Source of the DNA: JBBDIM01 sp040880405
Lineage (GTDB): Bacteria > Planctomycetota > Planctomycetia > Pirellulales > Pirellulaceae
Assembly (NCBI GenBank): GCA_040880405.1
Contig: JBBDIM010000141.1
Location: 1 to 18,894, forward strand
Direction: 5' to 3'
Length of the DNA: 18,894 nt
Of the stretch, positions 1 through 8,665 are shown piece by piece (the first letter of the stretch is position 1; each line of letters starts with the position of its first letter). The translations under genes and the position numbers were made by a program. Below the pieces are notes generated by a model. The model made no database searches. It saw nothing but the letters and a program-made list of their open reading frames with translations, and was not told where the DNA came from.

Positions 1-4
1 GTGT

Positions 5-281
5 CTTAGGTCGTGGTGTTTTCCCTTGTTGGCCGTGAGAGCTAATTAAGGGAAGCGGGTCTCGGCTGCGGTTTTAAAATTCTCGGCCGCTTGGCCGCGC
101 GTTTCCCCAATCGGGGGTCCACAAGATACAGCGCTCACAAAGCCAAAAATGGGCCCGACACCACAACCGGTACGACCCCCGAATGGGCCAACCACCCGGC
201 CGAGGGGCGGCCAAGAAAAAACCAGAAGAGGGGTAAAAGAGTCTCAATGGTGCGGCCCCGCAGGGGGAGAAAAGAAGCTCA
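5..281 (-). repeat. 277-bp 3' element, left copy (inverted relative to 8663-8939)
   Basis: On the minus strand this copy starts at the TGA stop codon of the amidohydrolase gene (279-281) and runs to the left edge of the window. It aligns without gaps to 8663-8939 with 18 differences in 277 positions. The block 61-140 is identical over 80 bases to 8804-8883. Minus-strand hairpins match those of the right copy, including GGCCG/CGGCC with a CCCCT loop and CCCC-GATT-GGGG. Identity is lost at position 4, so the outer boundary appears to lie inside the window, but only four bases are visible beyond it. I do not recognise the family. It could be a structured RNA, a 3'-UTR element or a non-autonomous mobile element. 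Confidence 0.9.
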
Positions 282-1205
282 CAAATGAAACAGCCGGGCC
301 GCGTTTCCACCCAGGGCCTGAGCCTGCTCTGCGGGGTTGAAATGAGCCAGGTACTGTGCGGTCCGCTCGAAGGCGGCTCGGTAGCTGGCCCCAGTGGCGG
401 ATGCCCCGGAGCCGCCACCATGGATCAGGCGGCCAGGCCCATAGGCATCGCATAACCGGCGAATGACCGGAGCGATATCGCGGTGGGGGTAGCTGGTTTT
501 GGCGGGAATCGCCGAGAGCTTGAGCGTGGTATGTGGGTACTTGGCCCAGTCGATTACCACTTGATGCTCCTGAGGCGTCCCTTGGAACGGCCGGCCGAGG
601 TGATCGATGATGACTGGGGTCTCGCGGAACTCGCGGATAAGCGGTTCAAACCGTGGGGCGTAGCGTGGTTCGAAATGAAGCTGCACCGCGAGGCCGAGCT
701 GCGTTGCTTGACGCCAGAGTGCCCGGATTAGGCGGATGTCGTCGGGCGGCATCCGCTCCGGGGCATAGGCATGAATCCGAGCGGCGACGATATCGCCTCG
801 CTGGGCGAGCCGCGTCATTTTCTCAGCCATTTGAGGATCGTCTGCAAATAGCAGGACCGTCCCCTTGAGACGCCCCTGGCCGACATCGAGGCAGTGTTCG
901 AGGTAGCGATGATCGTCCTGATAGGGCTCTGGATGGACGATGATGGCGCGGTCGACCCCGGCTCCATCCATGCAGCGCAACAGATGCTGCGGCGTGGCGG
1001 GTTCGGCCGGCTCGTACGGTGCCTGCGGATGAAACGGGAAGCGGGCATCTTCGGGCCCGGCAAAACAGTGAACGTGGGTATCGACCCGCATAACGTGTGG
1101 CTCCTCTTGGGCAAGCAGAGAGGAGCCGAGTCCCGAGACCATGGCGGCGGCCAGAAATTGCCGCCGAGAGGGAAGATTATCGGTGGAACCAGATAGGTAG
1201 GTCAC
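279..1205 (-). CDS. Exported amidohydrolase, Amidohydrolase_2 type (COG3618-like)
   Basis: This is a 308-aa metal-dependent hydrolase of the TIM-barrel amidohydrolase-2 group, which acts on lactones, carboxylates and similar substrates; the substrate here cannot be told. The start is GTG, preceded by AGAGAGG seven bases upstream. It is supported by a Tat-like leader, SRRQFLAAAMVSGLG (residues 13-27), ending near LLAQ, so export to the periplasm is likely. Metal-site motifs are D42-T-H44-V-H46, the segment around H177 (LHFEP) and H202 (DHLGRP). Where relatives usually carry a WGSD-type loop with the metal Asp, this protein reads HGGGSGASATG, so the fourth ligand is uncertain. The C-terminus (GGNAARLFHL) looks complete and its TGA is the first codon of the 277-bp repeat. 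The gene lies 124 bp downstream of the RND gene on the same strand and could be its last operon member. Confidence 0.85.
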   Translation of the reverse strand: MTYLSGSTDNLPSRRQFLAAAMVSGLGSSLLAQEEPHVMRVDTHVHCFAGPEDARFPFHPQAPYEPAEPATPQHLLRCMDGAGVDRAIIVHPEPYQDDHRYLEHCLDVGQGRLKGTVLLFADDPQMAEKMTRLAQRGDIVAARIHAYAPERMPPDDIRLIRALWRQATQLGLAVQLHFEPRYAPRFEPLIREFRETPVIIDHLGRPFQGTPQEHQVVIDWAKYPHTTLKLSAIPAKTSYPHRDIAPVIRRLCDAYGPGRLIHGGGSGASATGASYRAAFERTAQYLAHFNPAEQAQALGGNAARLFHL

Positions 1206-1329
1206 GGGCGGGCCTCTCTTAATGACGATATCGATCCTTTCAGCCCCAGGGCAAACGACCGATGGGGCAGAGGATGATTATCGCATCAAGAGAGAGCGGA
1301 TGCCATGGAGAGATCAAGGGGGCGAGCGA

Positions 1330-4300
1330 TTACTCACCATCCCCCTTGGATCCTTTGGCGAAGCGGCGGAGAACGACATAGAAGACCGGGGTGAGGAACA
1401 GCCCGAAAATGGTGACCCCGAGCATGCCGGAAAATACGGTGGTCCCTAAAACCCGCCGCATTTCGTACCCGGCACCGGTGGCGATCAAAAGCGGAATCAC
1501 GCCTAAAATAAAGGAGAACGCGGTCATCAGAATCGGTCGCAGGCGAAGTCGGCAAGCCTCGACGGCGGCGTCATATCGGTTCCGCCCGGCGTCCTCTTCG
1601 GCCTTAGCGAACTCGACGATCAGAATGGCATTCTTGCATGCCAAGCCGACGAGCACAACAAAGCCGATTTGGGTCAGGATGTTGTTATCCATGCCCCGCA
1701 GCCAGACACCGAAGATCGCCCCCAGCAAGCAAAGCGGGACAATCAAGATTACCGCCAACGGCAGCAGCCAGCTTTCGTATTGGGCGGCCAACGCCAAAAA
1801 TGCGAACAGCACGCACAGCGGGAAGATGTAGAGCATCGTGTTTCCCGCGGCAATTTGCTGGTAAGCCAGATCGGTCCAGGCATAGCTGAACCCACGCGGC
1901 AGCGTTTCCGCGGCAATCTTTTCCATCGCGGCGATCGACTGGCCGGAACTGAACCCGGGCATGGTATCGCCGTTGATATCCGCGGCAAGATAAAGCTGAT
2001 AGCGTGTGACGCGATCCGGGGTGCTCGCGTATTCGAGTTTCGTCACCGAGGAGAGCGGGACCATCGCGCCGTTGGAACTACGCGCCCTGAGGCGGGCGAT
2101 GTCGTCTGGGTCGTCACGGAAACGAGAGTCCGCCTGGGCGGTGACCCGATAGGTCCGGCCGAGGTAGTTGAAGTCATTGATATAGGCCGATCCCCAAAAC
2201 ACTTGCAATGTCTGTGAGATGGCATCGGTATCAACGTGCAGCATCTCCGCCTTGGTGCGATCGATATCCAGGTAGTACTGGGGTGTGGTTGTTTTGAGGT
2301 TCGTAAAGACCTGCACCAATCCGGGTACCTGATTGGCCTTCATCGCAACCTCGTTGGCAACCGCTTGCAGTTCCTCCAACCCGGCACCGGAGCGATCTTG
2401 GATCTGCATTTTGAAGCCGCCACCGGTTCCGATGCCGCGCACAGGCGGTGGCGGAATCACAAACACCATCCCTTCCTGAATGGCACCTAAGCGTGCCCGC
2501 AAATCCGCGAGGATAACATCGAGAGTCAGACCTTCCCTGGCTCGTTGTTGGGCGTCGGTCAGCACGGGAAACAAGGCGGCCGCGTTAGAGCTGATCGAAC
2601 GAGTTGCACCGGAAAAACCGGCAAAAGCAACCGCGGTTTCAACTCCCGGCGTATCGAGCACGATCCGCTCCACCTCTTTGGTCACCTCTAGGGTGCGCCG
2701 TTGCGAGGCACCATCCGGCAATTGAATCGCAACGATCACGTACCCTTGGTCTTGGGGTGGAATAAAGCCCGTTGGAACAATTTGGAACCCAAAATAAGTC
2801 AGTCCGATCAGCCCGCCATAAATCAGCAGCATGACCACGCTCATGCGGAGCGTTTTGCTCACGGTATTTGCATAGATGGAACCGGTCCAATCGAAGGCAC
2901 GGTTGAAAAGGCGAAAGAAACCACCCAGTGTCCAGGCGTACCAACGGGGCTGCTTGGCATGGAAATTCTCATTGCGAGGACGCAGCAGCAAGGCGCACAG
3001 GGCAGGACTCAAGGTAAGTGAGACCAAAGTGGAAATGGCGGTCGAAACGGCGATCGTGATGGCAAACTGTCGATAAAACTGACCGCTAATGCCCGCGATA
3101 AAGGCGGTGGGAACAAACACCGCAACCAAGACTAAGGTGGTGGCGATCAATGCGGAACCAACCTCCGTCATGGCCTGTCGAGTCGCATCACGGGGCGATA
3201 GCCCCTTCGCAATCAATCGCTCGACATTTTCGACCACGACAATGGCATCATCCACCACAATCCCGATCGCCAACACCAGTCCGAACAGCGAGAGATTGTT
3301 TAAACTGAAGCCGATACCCGCCATCACCGCAAAGGTCCCGACTAGCGAGACCGGAATCGCGGCGACAGGAACCAACGTGGATCGCCAGTTCTGCAGAAAG
3401 ATGAATACGGTAAAGACGACCAACAATCCCGCTTGCCATAACGTGTTAAACACTTCGGCAATCGAGTCCTCGACGAACTCGGTAGGATTGTAAGCGACGA
3501 CATGTTCCACGCCGGGTGGAAAATCGGCGGAAACCTCGTCCATCATCGCGAGGACGTTATTTGTGGTTTCGATGGCGTTCGAGCCTGGTCGCTGGAAAAC
3601 CACCATGGCCACGGCGTTTTTGCCGCTGAGATAGCTTTGGACGGCATAATCCATCGCCCCCAGCTCGATTCGCGCGACATCGGAAAGCCGCACGAGTTGG
3701 CCATCCTCCCCGGATTTGAGAATAATGCGGCCGAACTCCTCTTCGGCGGTCAAGCGTCCCTGCGTGGTGACCGTGATCTGAAACGATCCCTGGTCGTCCA
3801 GAATAGGAGGCTGGCCGATGCTACCCGCGGCGACTTGCACGTTTTGTGCCTGCATGGCTTGAACAACGTCGGTGCCGGTCAGGTCAAGCGAGCTCAGTTT
3901 ATCGACATCCAGCCACACGCGCATGCTATATTCACTGCCACCGAAGACCCGCACGTCGCCTACGCCATCGATCCGAGACATGGCGTCGCGGAGTTGAAGA
4001 TAGGCGTAATTGCTGAGATAGAGCTGGTCTCGGCTGTCGTCGGGCGACAGAAGGTGAACCACAAGCAGCAAGTCGGGAGACGACTTCAAGGTGGTCACCC
4101 CAATTTGCCGCACTTGAGCCGGCAAACGAGATTCGGCGGCCGCCACCTTGTTTTGTACCAAGACTTGGGCTTGATCAACATCCGTTCCCATTTCGAACGT
4201 CACGGTGATCTGCATGGTACCATCGGCCGTGGCCTGAGATTCCATGTACAACATCCCCTCGACGCCGTTGATCTCCTGCTCCAGCGGAGTGGCGACCGAG

Positions 4301-4482
4301 TCGATAATGACTTTCGGAGTCGCCCCCGGATAGCTAGCCCTGACCACAACGGTCGGCAGCGAGACCTCGGGATATTGGCTAATCGGCAACGCGAAATAGG
4401 AGATCGTCCCAACGAGTACGATTACCACCGACAGTACGGTGGCGAAGATCGGTCGATCAATGAAAAAGTGAGTGAATTTCAT
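1330..4482 (-). CDS. RND efflux transporter, HAE1/AcrB-like inner-membrane subunit
   Basis: At 1050 aa this is almost the length of AcrB (1049 aa). It is a proton-driven exporter of hydrophobic or amphipathic compounds that works as a trimer in the inner membrane. The N-terminus (MKFTHFFIDRPIFATVL) is typical of HAE1 pumps. The proton-relay Asp pair is visible in TM4 as D411-D412 (GIGIVVDDAIVVVEN-like context), and the matching TM10 lysine is K950 (GLACKNAILIVEF). Two large periplasmic loops follow TM1 and TM7. The ATG lies 7 bp after the stop codon of the fusion-protein gene, so the two are surely co-transcribed; no strong ribosome-binding site is visible, suggesting translational coupling. 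Substrate range cannot be predicted. No TolC-like outer-membrane factor is encoded nearby. Confidence 0.96.
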   Translation of the reverse strand: MKFTHFFIDRPIFATVLSVVIVLVGTISYFALPISQYPEVSLPTVVVRASYPGATPKVIIDSVATPLEQEINGVEGMLYMESQATADGTMQITVTFEMGTDVDQAQVLVQNKVAAAESRLPAQVRQIGVTTLKSSPDLLLVVHLLSPDDSRDQLYLSNYAYLQLRDAMSRIDGVGDVRVFGGSEYSMRVWLDVDKLSSLDLTGTDVVQAMQAQNVQVAAGSIGQPPILDDQGSFQITVTTQGRLTAEEEFGRIILKSGEDGQLVRLSDVARIELGAMDYAVQSYLSGKNAVAMVVFQRPGSNAIETTNNVLAMMDEVSADFPPGVEHVVAYNPTEFVEDSIAEVFNTLWQAGLLVVFTVFIFLQNWRSTLVPVAAIPVSLVGTFAVMAGIGFSLNNLSLFGLVLAIGIVVDDAIVVVENVERLIAKGLSPRDATRQAMTEVGSALIATTLVLVAVFVPTAFIAGISGQFYRQFAITIAVSTAISTLVSLTLSPALCALLLRPRNENFHAKQPRWYAWTLGGFFRLFNRAFDWTGSIYANTVSKTLRMSVVMLLIYGGLIGLTYFGFQIVPTGFIPPQDQGYVIVAIQLPDGASQRRTLEVTKEVERIVLDTPGVETAVAFAGFSGATRSISSNAAALFPVLTDAQQRAREGLTLDVILADLRARLGAIQEGMVFVIPPPPVRGIGTGGGFKMQIQDRSGAGLEELQAVANEVAMKANQVPGLVQVFTNLKTTTPQYYLDIDRTKAEMLHVDTDAISQTLQVFWGSAYINDFNYLGRTYRVTAQADSRFRDDPDDIARLRARSSNGAMVPLSSVTKLEYASTPDRVTRYQLYLAADINGDTMPGFSSGQSIAAMEKIAAETLPRGFSYAWTDLAYQQIAAGNTMLYIFPLCVLFAFLALAAQYESWLLPLAVILIVPLCLLGAIFGVWLRGMDNNILTQIGFVVLVGLACKNAILIVEFAKAEEDAGRNRYDAAVEACRLRLRPILMTAFSFILGVIPLLIATGAGYEMRRVLGTTVFSGMLGVTIFGLFLTPVFYVVLRRFAKGSKGDGE

Positions 4483-4489
4483 ATCAGGA

Positions 4490-5962
4490 TTATTCTTGCT
4501 TCCCCTTCGCCCGCATTATCCTTCGAGCCACCCCTTCGGGCGTAAAAGGGGCAGCGCCAAGGTCTTGCTTTTCAGACGGTGATATTTCGGATTTACGCCG
4601 TTTTGAAATCCACTCACTTTCCGGGATTGGTTGGTGATCTGCGAGGGAATCGTTATCGCCTTGTGGCTCAAGGGTTTGCTGCGAAGGTGCCACCTCGGCC
4701 CCTGGGAAAATCATCTGTAAGCCCTGGGTAACGATCAATTCGTTCCCGTCCAGCCCCTCTCGGATCACACGCAAGCCGTTGACGATCGGCCCCATGGTAA
4801 TGTCCTTGCGGACCACTTTCTGATCTTCTCCCACGGCATAAACGAAACGTACCGATTGGTCGCTTCCAATGGCGCTGTCCGGGACCATTACCGCTTCGTA
4901 TTGGCCACTGCCCGGCAAACGAACCTTTGCAAACATCCCGGGGATCAACATTTGGTCCTTATTGGAAAAAATCGCACGGCCACGCATTGTGGCCGTGTTG
5001 TGATCGAGCCGATTATCAAGGAAGTCCATGTGTCCGCGATGGGGATAGTCCGCTTCGTCCATCAATGCCAAATGCACCGGATGCTTGGCTTCTCGGGCAC
5101 TCGCCAGCTCACCTGCTTGGGCCAGTCGCGAATACTTCAGAAACGCCTGCTCATCGGTGTCAAAATAGCAATGAATGGGATCAATGGAGACGATCGTGGT
5201 GATCAAAGTCGCTTGAGATGACCCGCCATTGATCCAATTTCCTTCCGTTATGTATTCCCGGCTGATCCGACCGCTGATCGGGGCTCTAACTTCGGCGTAT
5301 GCTAGATTGAGCTCCGCTGTTTGTATTTCCGCCTGAGCAGTTTCAATTGCGGCTTTTGATGTCGCAATTGCGGCATCCGCGGCCTCTGCTTGGGCCGCTG
5401 CGACATCGACAGCGGCGATTGCCTGATTGGCTTCGCTGCCCCGCATCTCTGCATCTTCCGTCGAGATAGCATTATTGGAAAGCAACTGTCGAGCTCGTTC
5501 TTGACGCTTCTCCGTCACCGCAGCTCGAGCGTTCGCCCGCCGCAGCTCGGCCTTTGATTCCGCCACCGAGCTTTGAGCTTGGAGTAGTCGGGCTTTCGCT
5601 TCTTCAAGCCTTGCTTGGGCGCTTCTAAGTTCCGCTTGAAATGGGCGGGGGTCGATGATTGCTAGGAGATCACCCTTCTCCACGATTTGTCCGTCGGTGA
5701 AGTGAATGGAATCGAGGTGACCACTGACCCGGGCCTGAACGTCAACGGAGTCGATGGCCTCCAGCCGGCCAGTGTATTCGTCCCATTCCACGACCTTTTG
5801 TACCAGCGGGCTCACCACCGTCACTGGTGTCACGGGGCGTTCTGGGGCACCAGTCGTTGTTCCCCCGCAGCCTGATGCTACGGCGAGGATTAGCAAAACA
5901 GGGGCCCATCGAAATGCACCCGATTCGCGGAAACCCGCTAAATGACCCATCGCTTTTTCCAT
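4490..5962 (-). CDS. RND periplasmic membrane-fusion (adaptor) lipoprotein, AcrA/MexE-like
   Basis: This 490-aa adaptor links the RND pump to an outer-membrane channel. A hydrophobic leader (residues 20-30) ends in a lipobox-like ASGC with C32, so it should be a lipoprotein. Next come the barrel-sandwich half (DSVDVQARVSGHLDSIHF), an Ala/Glu-rich helical hairpin at about residues 110-220, and the second lipoyl half (APISGRISREYITEGNWI). The beta-barrel and membrane-proximal domains follow. The last ~70 residues are polar and charged, longer than in AcrA. The first ATG (5962) is used, but ATG 5950 also fits, with GGAAA just upstream; I cannot decide between them. The gene is first in the operon and is divergent from recQ across a 528-bp gap. 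Confidence 0.94.
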   Translation of the reverse strand: MEKAMGHLAGFRESGAFRWAPVLLILAVASGCGGTTTGAPERPVTPVTVVSPLVQKVVEWDEYTGRLEAIDSVDVQARVSGHLDSIHFTDGQIVEKGDLLAIIDPRPFQAELRSAQARLEEAKARLLQAQSSVAESKAELRRANARAAVTEKRQERARQLLSNNAISTEDAEMRGSEANQAIAAVDVAAAQAEAADAAIATSKAAIETAQAEIQTAELNLAYAEVRAPISGRISREYITEGNWINGGSSQATLITTIVSIDPIHCYFDTDEQAFLKYSRLAQAGELASAREAKHPVHLALMDEADYPHRGHMDFLDNRLDHNTATMRGRAIFSNKDQMLIPGMFAKVRLPGSGQYEAVMVPDSAIGSDQSVRFVYAVGEDQKVVRKDITMGPIVNGLRVIREGLDGNELIVTQGLQMIFPGAEVAPSQQTLEPQGDNDSLADHQPIPESEWISKRRKSEISPSEKQDLGAAPFTPEGVARRIMRAKGKQE

Positions 5963-6490
5963 TCGAAATCTCTAATGCGTTCTGGTCGACTTTTAATGCC
6001 TTAAGCCAAACCCTTAAGGATCGAATTCATCCCGCTTTGCTGGACAAATTCGTATATCCTGGGTTTGGATTCCGCCTGTTCGAAAAAGGTTCACCCCAGG
6101 CGAAAAGATTCTTGCCATATTGAAGTCATTCCGAACCTGACCGGCGATCAACAATCGGGGCGATTGCGAGCGCGCCCGCACATTTTCTTAGGCTACGAAA
6201 CATATTAGTTAGCGTGTTAATAAAACGCAATGCGAACTGCCCCGCCTATAAATTTGTTCTTTTTGATTGGTTTGGTGCGCGCAGTTAAGGGGTGATTTGT
6301 GCTGCGAAGGTTCCCCCTGCCTACGGCGGAATTCTGCTGCCCTCTAGCATCCAACTTTCGTTGCCAGGAGGACACCTTGGCGACTTCTCGTGCGATGTCC
6401 CTTTTGTCGATAGGGTTGCTCGACTCTTCTTCTGTGACCAAAATGAAGTTCAAACTTCGCAGTTGCTCGCCCTAAGCAGGGAAACCCACC
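5963..6490. other. Divergent intergenic region between the efflux operon and recQ
   Basis: This 528-bp stretch separates two divergent genes and must hold both promoters. I see no convincing gene: the open frames present have no recognisable motif or good ribosome-binding site. It is locally AT-rich at 6195-6270. No promoter matches the sigma-70 consensus well enough to call. A short dyad at 5999-6019 is listed separately. Confidence 0.6.
5999..6019. promoter_or_regulatory. Candidate operator: dyad CCTTAA-N9-TTAAGG
   Basis: A perfect 6-bp inverted repeat with a 9-bp spacer lies 37-57 bp upstream of the fusion-protein start. Its size and position would suit a dimeric repressor controlling the efflux operon. 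No regulator gene is adjacent and the arms are short, so chance is a real alternative. Confidence 0.25.
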
Positions 6491-8665
6491 ATGGATGCCG
6501 CGATGCCGGTCGATACCGATTCGCTCTTGGAAAAGATGCGACACTATTGGGGCTACGACCGTTTTCGTCCGCTTCAACGCGAGGCCATGGAAGCCGTTTT
6601 GGCGGATCGGGACTCCGTCGTCGTCATGCCTACCGGAGGGGGGAAATCGCTTTGCTACCAGGTTCCGTCTTTGTGCAAGCCAGGCCTGGCTGTCGTTATA
6701 TCCCCTCTGATTTCCCTCATGAAGGATCAGGTCGACGCTCTCACGGCCTGCGGCGTCCAGGCCGCTTGCGTTAACAGCACGGTTCCCGTCGCGGAAAAGC
6801 GAAGGGCCGCTGAAGGGGTTCGCGAGGGTTGGCTCAAGCTGCTGTATTTGGCCCCGGAACGTTTGGTGACCGACCGCACGCTCGACTTTCTCCAGTCTGC
6901 AAATGTCTCCTTTCTGGCCATTGATGAGGCCCACTGTATTAGCGAGTGGGGGCACGACTTTCGGCCTGAGTATCGCCAATTGAAAGTTCTGCGAGACCGC
7001 TTCCCGAATCTGGCCATCCACTGCTATACCGCGACCGCCACCGAACAGGTCCGGCACGATATCGCTCGACAACTCGAACTCCGCAACCATGATCTGCTCG
7101 TCGGTTCCTTCGATCGGCCCAATCTCAGCTTCCAGGTCCAGCGTCGTGCCGATCGGCTTTCCCAAATTCGGGAGGTCCTTAACCGCCACCGGGGCGAGTC
7201 CGGCATTATCTACTGCATCCGCAGGGCCGATGTCGAGGAAATCGCCGCCCAACTCAACTCCCTCGGTTACAACGCTCGTCCCTACCATGCCGGGCTCAGC
7301 GATGTTCAGCGGAAGACCAATCAGGAAGACTTCATTCAAGATCGGGTTGAAACCATCGTCGCAACCGTTGCCTTTGGCATGGGTATCGACAAGCCGAACG
7401 TGCGGTATGTCGTCCATGCCGGGATGCCCAAATCGTTGGAAAACTACCAGCAGGAGAGCGGCAGGGCCGGTCGCGATGGTTTGCAATCGGAGTGTGTTCT
7501 CCTCTACTCCAGCGGCGATTTAATGCTTTGGAAGCGGATGCTGGACGACCTCCCGCCTGAGGCCCAGGCACCCGCCATGGCCTCGCTCGACGCGTTGGAC
7601 AAGTTCTGCGTGAGCGTCACCTGTCGGCATCAGGCGTTGGTAGGGTATTTCGGTCAGACCCTGGAAAGCGATACCTGCCAGGCCTGCGATGTCTGCCTCG
7701 GGGAGGTCGAAATGATCCCCGATGCCTTGGTCGTCGGTCAAAAGATCCTCTCCTGTGTGGTTCGCCTGAACGAGCGGTTCGGGGCCGATTATACCGCCAA
7801 GGTCTTGAATGGTTCCAAGGACAAGCGAATCCTCGAAATGCGGCACGATCAGCTCTCAACCTACGGCCTGCTCACCGATCACCCCGTATCCGCCATCCGC
7901 GATTGGATCGAGCAGCTCGTCGGCCAGTCAATGCTTGCCAAGACCGGGGAATACAACACCCTGGCCGTCACCCAACTCGGCTGGCAGGTCCTCAAGGGAG
8001 AGGTCGAGCCGAAGCTCATCAAGTCTCGGCCCCAATCCTCTTCCACTTCCGCCCGAGCCGCCAAGCTGACCGACGATTGGGCAGGCGTCGATCGCGGGCT
8101 GTTCGATGACCTCCGCGAGCTCCGCAAGGCGGAGGCGGAAAAGCAAGCGGTGCCCGCCTATGTCGTCTTTGGCGATGCCACGCTCCGCGACCTGGCCCGG
8201 CTTCGTCCGACCACCATCCCCAGTTTTCGCCGGGTCAAAGGGGTCGGCGAGAAACGCTGCCTCGACTTCGGTCCTCAGTTCACCCAGCGGATCTCCCATT
8301 ACTGCCAACAGCACGAATTGACCACCGATCTCGATCCGGCTCCGTTTGTCCAATCACCGGAGCCCGGCCCTTCAAGCCCCGCGTTCAAGGCGTTCGATCT
8401 GTTTCGCGAGGGGTTGCCGGTAGCGGAAGTCGCCCAGCGGCTGGAACGGGCCGAGTCGACCACTTTTGGCTATCTGGCTGACTTCATTCGGCACGAACGG
8501 GTCACCGATCCAGCACCCTGGGTCGAGCCCAAGGTCTTGCCCCAGATCGAAGCCGCCGCCGAGGCGTGCGGGCTCGAACGGCTCAAGCCGATCTTTGAGC
8601 ACCTAGACCAATCGGTCCCCTACGAGGCGATCCGAATTGTGACCGCCTGCCTGCGGAACCGCTGA
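6491..8665 (+). CDS. recQ: ATP-dependent DNA helicase RecQ
   Basis: This 724-aa superfamily-2 3'-5' helicase acts in recombination and replication-fork repair. Motif I is MPTGGGKS (residues 46-53), motif II is DEAH from D145, and motif VI lies around Q320 (QESGRAGRDG). The RQC zinc site has C378, C396, C399 and C402, the same spacing as E. coli RecQ. A winged-helix segment and an HRDC domain (about 545-610) follow. Beyond these is a C-terminal helix-turn-helix region of about 90 residues (AFDLFREGLPVAEVAQRLER onward), as in longer RecQ forms. The ATG at 6491 has a modest AGGG upstream; the in-frame ATG at residue 5 is an alternative. The TGA at 8663 is also the first codon of the right 277-bp repeat. 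No partner gene is adjacent. Confidence 0.97.
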   Translation: MDAAMPVDTDSLLEKMRHYWGYDRFRPLQREAMEAVLADRDSVVVMPTGGGKSLCYQVPSLCKPGLAVVISPLISLMKDQVDALTACGVQAACVNSTVPVAEKRRAAEGVREGWLKLLYLAPERLVTDRTLDFLQSANVSFLAIDEAHCISEWGHDFRPEYRQLKVLRDRFPNLAIHCYTATATEQVRHDIARQLELRNHDLLVGSFDRPNLSFQVQRRADRLSQIREVLNRHRGESGIIYCIRRADVEEIAAQLNSLGYNARPYHAGLSDVQRKTNQEDFIQDRVETIVATVAFGMGIDKPNVRYVVHAGMPKSLENYQQESGRAGRDGLQSECVLLYSSGDLMLWKRMLDDLPPEAQAPAMASLDALDKFCVSVTCRHQALVGYFGQTLESDTCQACDVCLGEVEMIPDALVVGQKILSCVVRLNERFGADYTAKVLNGSKDKRILEMRHDQLSTYGLLTDHPVSAIRDWIEQLVGQSMLAKTGEYNTLAVTQLGWQVLKGEVEPKLIKSRPQSSSTSARAAKLTDDWAGVDRGLFDDLRELRKAEAEKQAVPAYVVFGDATLRDLARLRPTTIPSFRRVKGVGEKRCLDFGPQFTQRISHYCQQHELTTDLDPAPFVQSPEPGPSSPAFKAFDLFREGLPVAEVAQRLERAESTTFGYLADFIRHERVTDPAPWVEPKVLPQIEAAAEACGLERLKPIFEHLDQSVPYEAIRIVTACLRNR

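Noticed and set aside
5..281. Integron attC sites, since the repeats begin at stop codons
   Set aside because: At 277 bp they are longer than attC sites, no RYYYAAC/GTTRRRY core pairs are evident, the copies face opposite ways and the genes are not a same-strand cassette array.
91..288. Small basic protein encoded antisense in the left repeat
   Set aside because: The same frame in the right copy is interrupted by TAA, so the frame is not conserved.
3502..4545. 347-codon plus-strand frame antisense to the RND gene
   Set aside because: It is a shadow of a certain coding sequence, with His/Arg-rich composition typical of antisense frames.
6344..7486. 380-codon minus-strand frame opposite recQ
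   Set aside because: It lies opposite the conserved helicase motifs and has no family signature; it is a reverse-strand shadow.
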